A DNA stretch of 61,240 nt from Parabacteroides sp. (GTDB lineage Bacteria; Bacteroidota; Bacteroidia; Bacteroidales; Tannerellaceae): NCBI GenBank assembly GCA_019417325.1, contig DXVO01000027.1, forward strand, positions 1-61,240, in the 5' to 3' direction. Below are positions 43,214 to 52,288 of the stretch, piece after piece. Each line of letters opens with the position of its first letter. The stretch's first letter is position 1. The notes under the pieces were generated by a model that made no database searches, was not told the DNA's origin, and worked only from the letters and a program-made list of their open reading frames with translations. The position numbers and the translations under genes were made by a program.

Positions 43214-44131
43214 ATGGATAGAAGAAATTTTATAAAAAGAGCGGCAATGTCTTCATTGTTGTTGGCAGGAACGGGATTCGTCTCATCTTCTTGCTCAAGG
43301 GTAACACCTAATATTCGATGGTCGATGGGCTGGATATTGTGGCGTGATTATAAAAGTGAGAAAATCTCTTTATCTAAAGCTATTGAGGATATTTCAAACC
43401 TGGGATTGGATGGGATCGAGTTTACCCCCCGTAAAGATGAATTAAGTAAGCATGGTTTCACTCGTGAAAGTTTCCGTGATTTGTTAGCGGAAAAAAAATT
43501 GTCGGTGACCGGTAATTATTTCGGACGCAAATTTTACGATCCGGCGCAGAAAGATACCATAATTTCAGATTTTAAGCAGACAATGGAGAATCTGAGTTTT
43601 TATAATTCCAAGACGGTGGTTATCGGTCCTCCCGGACGTGCACAGGGGGATATAAATGAAATGATAAAAGGGACTGCTCCTGTTCTAAATGAACTGGGCA
43701 AGATAGCCAAAGACTCCGGATTGCAAATCTGCTTGCATCCACATGTTAATACGATAGTGGAAACACCGGACGAAATAGATTTGATTATGGAGCTTACAGA
43801 TCCTGATTATGTTTTGATGGCTCCTGATACAGGACATATTCAACTAGGGGGAGGAAATGTTGTCGACATTGTCCGGAAGTATAAAAACAGACTTGGCTAT
43901 TTTCATCTGAAGGATACAACAGGGGTGTTTAAACGTCCTTCTTTTGGTCCTAATCTCAGGGAATTGGGAAAAGGAGAAGTAGATTTTCCGGGAGTAATGG
44001 AGATTTTGAAGGAGGTTAAATATCAAGGCTGGTTGAATGTAGAACAAGACCATACGTTTTTGACTCCGACAGAATCTGCAACGGAAAGTATGAAATACAT
44101 CAGTACGAAACTGAAACCTATCTATACCTGA
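43214..44131 (+). CDS. sugar phosphate isomerase/epimerase-like lipoprotein
   Basis: A 305-residue xylose-isomerase-like TIM barrel, with MDRRNFIKRAA followed by lipobox-like SSSC (C27), so exported. Strands with likely metal ligands are GLDGIEFTPRK, LQICLHPHVNTIVE, MAPDTGHIQLGG and GYFHLKDTTG, ending WLNVEQDHT. The fold is used for isomerisation, epimerisation and hydration of keto-sugars. It is 26 bases after the Hyi-like gene and 18 before the Gfo/Idh gene. Confidence 0.85.
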   Translation: MDRRNFIKRAAMSSLLLAGTGFVSSSCSRVTPNIRWSMGWILWRDYKSEKISLSKAIEDISNLGLDGIEFTPRKDELSKHGFTRESFRDLLAEKKLSVTGNYFGRKFYDPAQKDTIISDFKQTMENLSFYNSKTVVIGPPGRAQGDINEMIKGTAPVLNELGKIAKDSGLQICLHPHVNTIVETPDEIDLIMELTDPDYVLMAPDTGHIQLGGGNVVDIVRKYKNRLGYFHLKDTTGVFKRPSFGPNLRELGKGEVDFPGVMEILKEVKYQGWLNVEQDHTFLTPTESATESMKYISTKLKPIYT

Positions 44132-44149
44132 TAAAAAATAAGAAATAAT

Positions 44150-45526
44150 ATGAAAAAAGATAATTTGTTGAGCAGGAGAGCTTTTTTGTCGGGAATGGCT
44201 TTGACCGGAACTGCAGGTTTACTGGGAACGGGAAGCAGTCTATTGACGTCCTGTAGTAATACAGCGACTGAAAGGCCGGTTCCTTTAAAGGCAGGAAAGG
44301 AATGGTATATTCCTGAATCTTTACCGGATAAGGCTGTGGACGGTATTCCTTTGAAGGCCGGATTGATTGGTTGTGGACGACGGGGGGCTGGCGCCTTGGT
44401 TGACTTGCTGAAGGCGGCATCCGGTATCACAGTTGTTGCTCTGGGGGATGTCTTTCAGGATCAGATTGACGAGGTTCGTAAAATGCTGAAAAAAAAGTTT
44501 AATCAGGATGTAGCTGACGATCATTGCTTTACAGGCTTTGACAGTTATCAGAAAGTGATCGATTCAGGAGTCGATATTGTTCTGCTGACGACACCACCGG
44601 CGTTCAGACCTCTTCATTTCAAAGCTGCTGTGGAAGCCGGCAAGCATGCTTTTCTAGAAAAACCTGTAGCTGTGGATCCGGTGGGAGCCCGTTCGGTTAT
44701 TGCTACTTCTAAAGTCGCTGTTTCGAAAGGACTGTCTGTTATTACCGGTACGCAACGGCACCATAATCGAAAATATATAGAAGGATACAAACAAGTCCGG
44801 AGCGGATTGATTGGGGAAATCATATCAGCTAATGTTTGCTGGAATACCGGATCTCATTGGCTTCGGATGAAAGATCCCAAATGGACAGAAATGGAATGGA
44901 TGATCCGGGATTGGGGAAACTGGACCTGGCTATCCGGGGATCATATAGTGGAGCAACATGTTCATAATTTGGATGTTTTTAACTGGTTTTCCGGGATAAA
45001 ACCGACGAAAGCTGTAGGTATGGGTGCCCGTCAACGTCGTCAGACAGGAGACCAATATGATATGTTTAGTATTGATTATGTATATGAAGGGGGTATTCAT
45101 GTCCATAGTATGTGTCGCCAGATAGACGGTTGCCGGAATAATATTTTCGAAATAATCCAAGGAAGTAAAGGTTCGTGGTCGAATAATGGTACCATTCGGG
45201 ATTTGGAAGGGAATATTTTATGGCAATATGATGTGGAGAAAGAGAAAAAGGAATACCAACAGACAAATCCTTATGTTCTTGAACATGTCAATTGGATTAA
45301 CCATATCCGGAATAAACAGCCTTTCAGCCAGGCGGAAGAGTCTGCTATTTCAGCGTTGACTGCTATTATGGGACGTATATCAGCTTATACAGGGCTGGAA
45401 ATATCCTGGGAGCAAATGATGGCTTCGGATATGGATTTAGTACCGGAAGAATTGTCCCTTCGGAATTTGGATTTGAGTACTTATCCGGTACCGGTACCAG
45501 GTAAAAACAGAGATGTAAAAAACTAG
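44150..45526 (+). CDS. Gfo/Idh/MocA family oxidoreductase, Tat/lipoprotein signal
   Basis: A 458-residue sugar oxidoreductase with a twin-arginine motif (LSRRAFLSG) followed by TSC (C35), then the Rossmann motif GLIGCGRRGAGAL, LEKPVAVDP for the EKP catalytic motif, and a C-terminal domain with DHIVEQHVHNLDVFNW. It belongs to the longer group whose N-terminal extension is exported. It probably oxidises glycoside hydroxyls in the periplasm with a bound nicotinamide cofactor. It sits immediately upstream of the DUF1080 gene, the usual arrangement for 3-keto-glycoside cleavage. Confidence 0.9.
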   Translation: MKKDNLLSRRAFLSGMALTGTAGLLGTGSSLLTSCSNTATERPVPLKAGKEWYIPESLPDKAVDGIPLKAGLIGCGRRGAGALVDLLKAASGITVVALGDVFQDQIDEVRKMLKKKFNQDVADDHCFTGFDSYQKVIDSGVDIVLLTTPPAFRPLHFKAAVEAGKHAFLEKPVAVDPVGARSVIATSKVAVSKGLSVITGTQRHHNRKYIEGYKQVRSGLIGEIISANVCWNTGSHWLRMKDPKWTEMEWMIRDWGNWTWLSGDHIVEQHVHNLDVFNWFSGIKPTKAVGMGARQRRQTGDQYDMFSIDYVYEGGIHVHSMCRQIDGCRNNIFEIIQGSKGSWSNNGTIRDLEGNILWQYDVEKEKKEYQQTNPYVLEHVNWINHIRNKQPFSQAEESAISALTAIMGRISAYTGLEISWEQMMASDMDLVPEELSLRNLDLSTYPVPVPGKNRDVKN

Positions 45527-45549
45527 TATTATTTATGTAACAAGGAGTT

Positions 45550-46377
45550 ATGAGAAAAATTTTGGTATTACTTTTTTTAAGCAGTGTGTTTATGGCTTAT
45601 GGACAGGAGGATAAATATCCGGTACCTCCCCCCATGACACATGAGATGACGGAGTTTTGGACTCCACAGCCACAAGTTGTTTCACCGTGCCAGATTTTAT
45701 CCGACGGATGTTTGTCTGCACCTTCTGATGCAATCATTTTATTTGACGGTACAGATTTATCTCAGTGGGAAAAGGCTCCGGATAAGAATGTGCTGGTTAA
45801 GGGTAAAGATATGACGAAGTTTAAAAGTTCGGCAAAAAATAATTCGACCTGGACTGTTAAAAACGGAGTGTTGACAGTAAATAAGGAAGCTGGGGATATT
45901 CAGACAAAAAGAACCTTTAATGATTTCCAGTTGCATGTAGAGTGGCGTATCCCTTCAGGGATAAAAGGGGAAGGCCAATTACGTGGAAACAGTGGAATAT
46001 TTTTGCAGGGGATTTATGAAATCCAGATACTGGATTCCTATAAGAATGTGACATATGCTAATGGACAAAGCGGAAGTATTTACAAGCAAACGGCTCCTTT
46101 GGTTAATGCCATGTGTCAGCCGGGTGAATGGAATACATATGATATTATTTATACAGCCCCTGTTTTTAAATCGGATGGCACTTACCGCTCACGTCCGAAA
46201 GTAACGATTCTGCATAATGGGGTTCTAATACAAAATAATACAGACATTCAGGGGACAACTCCCTATATCGGATTACCTCAAGTTGTGAAACATGGCGCGG
46301 GACCTATCCGTTTGCAAGCACATGGAGATGATAGTGCACCCATTAGTTTTCGTAATATATGGATTCGGGAACTCTAA
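45550..46377 (+). CDS. DUF1080 (3-keto-disaccharide hydrolase/lyase-like) periplasmic protein
   Basis: A 275-residue exported protein (signal MRKILVLLFLSSVFMAYG). The DUF1080 concanavalin-like domain spans about 55-273, with IILFDGTDLSQWEK, FQLHVEWRIPSG, GNSGIFLQGIYEIQILDS, and a final IRLQAHGDDSAPISFRNIWIREL. Members cleave glycosidic bonds of 3-oxidised sugars, by hydrolysis or elimination. It is the last gene of the first operon, followed by a strong terminator. Confidence 0.92.
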   Translation: MRKILVLLFLSSVFMAYGQEDKYPVPPPMTHEMTEFWTPQPQVVSPCQILSDGCLSAPSDAIILFDGTDLSQWEKAPDKNVLVKGKDMTKFKSSAKNNSTWTVKNGVLTVNKEAGDIQTKRTFNDFQLHVEWRIPSGIKGEGQLRGNSGIFLQGIYEIQILDSYKNVTYANGQSGSIYKQTAPLVNAMCQPGEWNTYDIIYTAPVFKSDGTYRSRPKVTILHNGVLIQNNTDIQGTTPYIGLPQVVKHGAGPIRLQAHGDDSAPISFRNIWIREL

Positions 46378-46402
46378 AAGTAAGTTCTGATAGCTTACTT
46401 TT
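46376..46402 (+). terminator. terminator of the first SusCD operon
   Basis: AAAAGTAAG and CTTACTTTT arms around a 9-base loop, overlapping the DUF1080 stop region. A second small hairpin AGAGC/GCTCT lies at 46430-46446. It separates the two SusC-led units. Confidence 0.75.
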
Positions 46403-46493
46403 CTTATTGATTGTGGCTTTGAATAACAAAAGAGCTTTTATAGCTCTGGTTTATATATATAATTGTCAACCTATAAATTAAAAAAACTACAAG

Positions 46494-49400
46494 ATGACAT
46501 TGATTATTGAAAAAATAAGTTCTAAAGAAAAACAAATCAGGAAAGCCCATGCATGGCTTGATCTCAGATTTGTTGTCATGTTCTTTTTATCTGGTGTATT
46601 TCCTGGTTCTCTTTTTGCAGGAGACTTTATGGTAACCCCTGCCGTGAATTCAGTATCTGAGCGAATGGTTCAACAACAAGCGGGGAAAGTTGTGGGTACG
46701 GTCATTGATGAATCAGATTCACCACTTGTTGGTGTTAATATTATATTAAAAGGGAAAGATACGGGAGTAATAACTGATATGAATGGTGCATTTTCTATAG
46801 ATGCAGTTCCTGGGGATGTTCTATTAGTTTCTTATATCGGTTATGTGAGTAGAGAGATTAAAATAAAAGCAGGAACTCCTTTGAAAATAGTATTATCAGA
46901 AGATTTGCAAAAACTGGAAGAGGTTGTGGTTGTTGGATACGGTACTCAAAAAAAGGTAACGATGACTGGTGCTGTTTCTGCTGTAAATACAGACCAGATT
47001 GTAACAACTAAAAATCAGTTTGTATCTAATACTTTAGCAGGTAAAATTCCAGGTTTACGAGTTTGGGAAAAAACCGCAGAACCTGGGGCAACAGGTATGC
47101 AAGATTTTCAGATTCGTGGAATGGGTGCCCCTTTAATTATCATTGATGGAGTTCCTCGTTCGGATATGAATCGATTAGATCCGAATGAAATAGAATCTGT
47201 TTCTGTACTCAAGGATGCTTCTGCTGCTATTTATGGAGTAAGAGCTGCTAATGGAGTTATTTTGATTACGACTAAAAAAGGAACCGTAGGAAAAACGCAA
47301 CTGAATTATAATGGCTTTTTCGGGTATCAGAAAGCGATAGGGTTACCAGATGTTCTGGATGCGGTAGGATATATGACATTGATGAATGAACGGGAACTAA
47401 ATAATAAGCGTCCAATCCTTTTTACAAAAGAGCAGATTGATGAATACCGTAACGGGACAAAACAGAGTACCGATTGGGCTCATATGGGACAACGTGAGTT
47501 TGCTCCGCAACAACAACATAATGTGAGTGTAAATGGTGGAACAGAAAAAGTAACTTACTTCATTAACTTTGGTTATCTTGATCAGGAAAGTTTCTTTGAA
47601 AGCAATTCTTTAAATTATCAGCGATACAATATTCGTTCAAATCTCAGTGCTCAACTGACGAAACGTATAAAAGCTGAAGCATTTATCGGAGCTTGGATGG
47701 ATAAAAAACAGAATATGAGTCAAAATGCAAGTCAGCTTTATAAAGGTATATGGAGTATAGAGCCAATAGTTCCAGCATATGCAAATGATAATCCTGAATA
47801 TTTGAATAAAGTGGCAGATGGTTTGCACCCATTGGCCATCACTGATAGAGATATAAGCGGATATAATGATAGAGAGGTAAAGAACTTTTCAGGTACATTT
47901 AATCTGGAGTATAAAATTCCATATATTGACGGATTAGTAGCAAGAGGTTCGTATAGTTATGATTATCAGGTTCAAGATAATAAAATTTTTAATAAAGCGT
48001 TTAACCTGTGGGAGTATAATAAAGATAACGATACTTATAAATCATCGGCATATATGTCTCCTTCCAAAATTAAACGTGAGTATATAAAAAGTGAAAATAC
48101 TTTGCTCCAGTTGAGCCTAGCTTATAAAAAAAGTTTTTTGGAACATCATAATATTAATGCATTATTCTTGTATGAAGAAGGAATACAAAGGGCAGATAAC
48201 TTTGCCGGGCAACGTGAGACGACTATGGATGTCATAGATGAGATGTTTGCAGGATATACAGCAAATCAACAAGCAACACAGAATTCCGGTAATATTTATG
48301 AACGAACAAATAAAGGTTTTGTCGGAAGGGTGAACTATGATTACAGGTCTAAATATTTATTTGAGGTGAGTGCACGTTATGATGGATCTTCTAAGTTTGC
48401 CCCGGGACATCAGTGGGGATTTTTTCCTTCAGTATCAGGGGGGTGGAGAATTTCAGAAGAAAGTTTTTTCAAAAATAAATTACCATTTATAAATAATTTA
48501 AAGTTACGTTTATCCTATGGTGTTATGGGATCTGACGCCTCATCCTCTTACCAATTTTTAAGTGGTTATACGTATCCTTCCGGAGGTTATATGTTTGATT
48601 CTTATATTGGTGCAGTTGCTCCATCCAGGTTACCTAATTTAGATATTACCTGGTATAAATCCAAAACAACAAACATGGGATTTGACTTTACTATGTGGAA
48701 TGGTTTATTAGGTGGTACTTTTGATTATTTTATACGAAAACAGACCGGTCTTTTGGCAGATAGAGCTGATGCGCTACCTTCAACGGTTGGGGCAAGCATG
48801 TCACAGGAAAATTTAAATTCGGATAGGAGACACGGGTTTGAAATAGAATTATCACATAGTAATAAAATTAACAAGTTCAGTTATAGAATTTCAGGAAATT
48901 TTAGTTTTACCAGAAATAAGACTTTGTATCGGGAACGTGCAGAAAGTACTAGCCATTATGATAACTGGCGAAATAATAATTCGAATCGTTACTGGGATTT
49001 TTTATGGGGTTATGGAGTTGATGGACAGTTAGGTAGCTTTGATGAAATATATAATGCTCCTATTATGGACTCTAAAGGTAATTCAACATTTTTCCCTGGA
49101 GGTTATAATTATGAAGATTGGAATGGAGATGGTATAGTTGACAGTAATGACATGCATCCGATATTGCCCAATGGTAACCGTATTAATTATGGTTTGACTT
49201 TGGAAGCTTCATATAGAGGGTTTGATTTTTCTGCTGTATTCCAAGGATCCGGTATAGTTGTTCGCACATATCCGGAACAGCATGTTGCACCATTGTGTTG
49301 GGGTAGAAATGGATTGGCTCGTTTTTTAGATCGTTGGCATCGAGCCGATGAGTTTGATCCGAATAGTGAATGGGTACCTGGAAAATATCCATCAACATTT

Positions 49401-49685
49401 CGTGATACACAAGCATGGAACTCATACAATAGAGCTTCAGAAATGAATAGATTGGATGGTTCTTATTTACGTTTAAAATCGTTGGAAATAGGATATTCTT
49501 TACCTAAATCTTTATTACAAAAGGTTAGTATCCAGGCTGCAAGAATATATGTGAATGGCTATAACTTGCTGACTTTCTCTCCTCTGAATGGTATTGTAGA
49601 TCCTGAGCGGCCAGATAATAGTGACAATGGTTATACTTATCCGGCGAGTGCAACATATAATATCGGTATAAATCTTACATTTTAA
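46494..49685 (+). CDS. SusC/RagA-type TonB-linked outer-membrane transporter (pair 2)
   Basis: A 1063-residue outer-membrane transporter. It has a long N-terminal region (signal helix about residues 27-42), carboxypeptidase-regulatory-like domain (about 66-140; GTVIDESDSPLVGVNIILKG), VVVGYGTQKKVTMTGAV plug signature, DGVPRSDMNRLDPNEIESVSVLKDASAAIYG and a C-terminal barrel ending ...IGINLTF. It differs clearly from pair 1 in sequence, so it is not a recent duplicate. It starts a new transcription unit about 90 bases after the terminator. Coding is AT-richer than in the rest of the window. Confidence 0.95.
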   Translation: MTLIIEKISSKEKQIRKAHAWLDLRFVVMFFLSGVFPGSLFAGDFMVTPAVNSVSERMVQQQAGKVVGTVIDESDSPLVGVNIILKGKDTGVITDMNGAFSIDAVPGDVLLVSYIGYVSREIKIKAGTPLKIVLSEDLQKLEEVVVVGYGTQKKVTMTGAVSAVNTDQIVTTKNQFVSNTLAGKIPGLRVWEKTAEPGATGMQDFQIRGMGAPLIIIDGVPRSDMNRLDPNEIESVSVLKDASAAIYGVRAANGVILITTKKGTVGKTQLNYNGFFGYQKAIGLPDVLDAVGYMTLMNERELNNKRPILFTKEQIDEYRNGTKQSTDWAHMGQREFAPQQQHNVSVNGGTEKVTYFINFGYLDQESFFESNSLNYQRYNIRSNLSAQLTKRIKAEAFIGAWMDKKQNMSQNASQLYKGIWSIEPIVPAYANDNPEYLNKVADGLHPLAITDRDISGYNDREVKNFSGTFNLEYKIPYIDGLVARGSYSYDYQVQDNKIFNKAFNLWEYNKDNDTYKSSAYMSPSKIKREYIKSENTLLQLSLAYKKSFLEHHNINALFLYEEGIQRADNFAGQRETTMDVIDEMFAGYTANQQATQNSGNIYERTNKGFVGRVNYDYRSKYLFEVSARYDGSSKFAPGHQWGFFPSVSGGWRISEESFFKNKLPFINNLKLRLSYGVMGSDASSSYQFLSGYTYPSGGYMFDSYIGAVAPSRLPNLDITWYKSKTTNMGFDFTMWNGLLGGTFDYFIRKQTGLLADRADALPSTVGASMSQENLNSDRRHGFEIELSHSNKINKFSYRISGNFSFTRNKTLYRERAESTSHYDNWRNNNSNRYWDFLWGYGVDGQLGSFDEIYNAPIMDSKGNSTFFPGGYNYEDWNGDGIVDSNDMHPILPNGNRINYGLTLEASYRGFDFSAVFQGSGIVVRTYPEQHVAPLCWGRNGLARFLDRWHRADEFDPNSEWVPGKYPSTFRDTQAWNSYNRASEMNRLDGSYLRLKSLEIGYSLPKSLLQKVSIQAARIYVNGYNLLTFSPLNGIVDPERPDNSDNGYTYPASATYNIGINLTF

Positions 49686-49696
49686 AACTAAAGGTT

Positions 49697-51463
49697 ATGA
49701 AGTTATATAATTTAGCAATATTAATGTTATTATCTGTATTTGTAGGTTGTAATGACTTGGATGTTCCACCTATCAATATAGTAAAGGATAGTGATATTTT
49801 TCAAGGTAAATCAGGTATGGATGCTTATATATCTTTACTTTATAAAAATTTGCCTTGGGAAGATTTTCTCAGATATCAAAAAGAAGGTTGTGACTTTTGG
49901 TCTGGCGAGGCATTGACTTGTACCGGTGATTTTAAAAACAATTATGACGGTACTAAATTTCGTTGGTGGGGATATAATAGCATTAGAGATGTGAATTATC
50001 TTATTCAAGAATTACCCAAGTATAAGGATAATTTCTCTCAGAATGAGTATAATGCTTATTTGGGTGAAGCGTATTTGATTCGTGCCTATTATTATTTTGG
50101 CTTAGTAAGACGTTATGGTGGGGTACCAATCATTAAAGAGCCTCAAGATCCTACAAAGATGACAATTGAAGAATTGAGTGTCCCACGTGCGAAGGAGCAG
50201 GAAGTGTATGATTTTATAGCAGAGGATATTGATGAATCTCTGAAATATCTTTCTTGGGAATCTCCTGTAAAAGGGCGGATGAATAAAGGGGTTGCTTATG
50301 CTTTGAAAACAAGGGCTATGTTGTTTGCCGGTTCGATCGCCAAGTATGGAACAGTTGATCCTGATATGGATGGAATCTTAGGTATTCCTTCAAGTGAGGC
50401 TAACAGATATTTTGATTTGGTAGTCAAGGCAGCTGAAGAACTGGAAAAAAGTGGAAAATACGAGTTATATAAACAGAAATATCCGGATAAATTTGCAAAC
50501 TATTATGCAATTTTTTATGACGAAACAAGTGCGAATAAGGAAGTGATTTTTGCTGAATATTTCCAATATCCAGAGAAAACGCATCGATATGACCGCTTTT
50601 TCATTCCTTGGCAAATGCGTAGTCCTGCCAATTCTTCTTCCCGTATGAATCCTACTTTGGATTTAATAGAAATGTATGATGATGTAGATGGTAATCCTTT
50701 TGTTTTGGAAACAGGACCGGCAAATAATCCTATTCGTTATGAAGACCGTATGGATTTGTTTGAAAAAGCGGAACCTCGTTTAAGAGCTACGGTAATATTT
50801 CCGGGTGATGTATTCAAAAATGAGGTTATAGATGTCCAGAATGGTATTTATCCTACATTTTCACCAACTGAAAAACCTTTGATATCTTCGGATTTTAATG
50901 CGATGTATAAAGATATGCCCATTATAGGAAAGAGTGGTCCTGGCACTGCAGAAACAACAACTTCCGGATTTTATTTCCGTAAATATTGTGATGAAACTTT
51001 ACCAAGTGTCAATTGCGATAAGATGGAAGCTCACCCATGGATTGATTTACGTTATGCTGAAGTCCTTTTAAATCGTGCTGAAGCCTTGGTTGAATTGGGT
51101 GGCAGCGCTAATGTAGAGAAAGCGCGTGAACTTATCAATGAAATCAGGGATAGAGCTGGAACGAAAGCTATTTCTGCTGATAAATTCGATTTGGAGAAGG
51201 TACGAAAAGAAAGACGTTGTGAACTTGCTTTTGAAAGACAAACATTTTGGGATTTGATTAGATGGCGTGTTGCAGATAAGGAAATTGTGAATCGCAAGTG
51301 GCAGACTCTGGAGGTGTATTATGTGTATGACGAAAAGAAATATATTTTCAAGAAATCAAGTGTGAATAGGAGTTATACATTCTTTCCCCATACTTATTAT
51401 ACAGCACTTAATCCTAGTGATATAAATAGTAATAAAAACTTGGTACAAAATCCTGGTTATTAA
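49697..51463 (+). CDS. SusD/RagB-type glycan-binding lipoprotein (pair 2)
   Basis: A 588-residue lipoprotein with lipobox VFVGC (C18). SusD features are YLGEAYLIRAYYYFGLVRRYGGVPII, the helical KGVAYALKTRAMLFAGSIAKYG, IDLRYAEVLLNRAEALVELGG and RKERRCELAFERQTFWDLIRWRV. Partner of the SusC gene 12 bases upstream. The ligand is unknown; the GH31 and GH92 genes downstream hint at alpha-linked glucosyl/xylosyl or mannosyl material. Confidence 0.95.
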   Translation: MKLYNLAILMLLSVFVGCNDLDVPPINIVKDSDIFQGKSGMDAYISLLYKNLPWEDFLRYQKEGCDFWSGEALTCTGDFKNNYDGTKFRWWGYNSIRDVNYLIQELPKYKDNFSQNEYNAYLGEAYLIRAYYYFGLVRRYGGVPIIKEPQDPTKMTIEELSVPRAKEQEVYDFIAEDIDESLKYLSWESPVKGRMNKGVAYALKTRAMLFAGSIAKYGTVDPDMDGILGIPSSEANRYFDLVVKAAEELEKSGKYELYKQKYPDKFANYYAIFYDETSANKEVIFAEYFQYPEKTHRYDRFFIPWQMRSPANSSSRMNPTLDLIEMYDDVDGNPFVLETGPANNPIRYEDRMDLFEKAEPRLRATVIFPGDVFKNEVIDVQNGIYPTFSPTEKPLISSDFNAMYKDMPIIGKSGPGTAETTTSGFYFRKYCDETLPSVNCDKMEAHPWIDLRYAEVLLNRAEALVELGGSANVEKARELINEIRDRAGTKAISADKFDLEKVRKERRCELAFERQTFWDLIRWRVADKEIVNRKWQTLEVYYVYDEKKYIFKKSSVNRSYTFFPHTYYTALNPSDINSNKNLVQNPGY

Positions 51464-51484
51464 TTTAAAATAAACTTGATAGAT

Positions 51485-52153
51485 ATGAATAAATTATTCA
51501 ATATTATAGGTGTAATATTAATGCTTTCTTTAGGGGCGTGTGGTATGGATGATTTTGCAGAACCAAGCGAAACACTTAAAGGTGCTGTAATTGATGAGTT
51601 CACAAATGAACCTATTCAGACAGAACAACCGAATGGATATAGAATAAAGTTGGAGGATATAGGCTGGTCTGATACTCCTGTCCCTTTATATTTTTGGGGA
51701 AAACCGGATGGAACGTTTCAGAATACGAAAGTTATGGCCAGTCAATATATTGTTACTCCGGTAGAAGGGGCCTTTTTGCCTGTTAAAGGTGTAACATTGG
51801 ATATAAAAGGAACTGTTGAACAGGATTTTATAGTAACTCCTTATGTTTCTATAGATATTGTAGAAGTTAAAGCGGAAAATAAGGCTATAAAAGTTACTTA
51901 TAAGGTTATCAATCGTGGAAATACGGATTTACAGGAAGCAATTGTCTATATCGGTTTGAATAATCCTAATATTGGAGTGAATTTTTCAACAAAGTCTGTA
52001 AAAAGAACATTGAAAAAAACAGATTCAGGGGTTCAATTTACAAATGAAATTAAAGATTTGTCTCCTGGAACTTACTATGTAAGGGTTGCTGCAAGAGCAA
52101 AAAATCCTAGTAATCGCTATAATATGACTAAAGTGATGAAAGTAGAATTGTAG
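51485..52153 (+). CDS. DUF3823 surface lipoprotein
   Basis: A 222-residue lipoprotein (lipobox LSLGAC, C19; ATG 51485 preferred to a TTG at 51476). It has a DUF3823-type N-terminal beta-sandwich (LKGAVIDEFTNEPIQTEQPNGYRIKLEDIGW, WGKPDGTFQNTKVMASQYIVTPVEGAF) and a C-terminal Ig-like domain (VKAENKAIKVTYKVINRGN). Such proteins follow SusCD pairs and probably act as additional surface glycan-binding proteins. It is followed by a strong intercistronic hairpin. Confidence 0.85.
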   Translation: MNKLFNIIGVILMLSLGACGMDDFAEPSETLKGAVIDEFTNEPIQTEQPNGYRIKLEDIGWSDTPVPLYFWGKPDGTFQNTKVMASQYIVTPVEGAFLPVKGVTLDIKGTVEQDFIVTPYVSIDIVEVKAENKAIKVTYKVINRGNTDLQEAIVYIGLNNPNIGVNFSTKSVKRTLKKTDSGVQFTNEIKDLSPGTYYVRVAARAKNPSNRYNMTKVMKVEL

Positions 52154-52164
52154 GAAAAGGTGTC

Positions 52165-52219
52165 TATCTAGTCAGTCTCATCCTTTTTATTTTGTTAGAG
52201 GATGAGCTGACTTTAGATA
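52165..52219 (+). promoter_or_regulatory. long intercistronic hairpin between the SusCD unit and the glycosidases
   Basis: Arms TATCTA-GTCAG-CTCATCCT and AGGATGAG-CTGAC-TAGATA (interrupted by small bulges) pair around a 14-base loop. There is no T tract directly after, so it may reduce read-through or protect the 3' end of the upstream SusCD message rather than fully terminate. Confidence 0.6.
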
Positions 52220-52288
52220 ACTTACATTTCAGATTATGAGGAAATGAGGTTTTACTATTTTATTTTGATATTAATTTAATCTAATACA

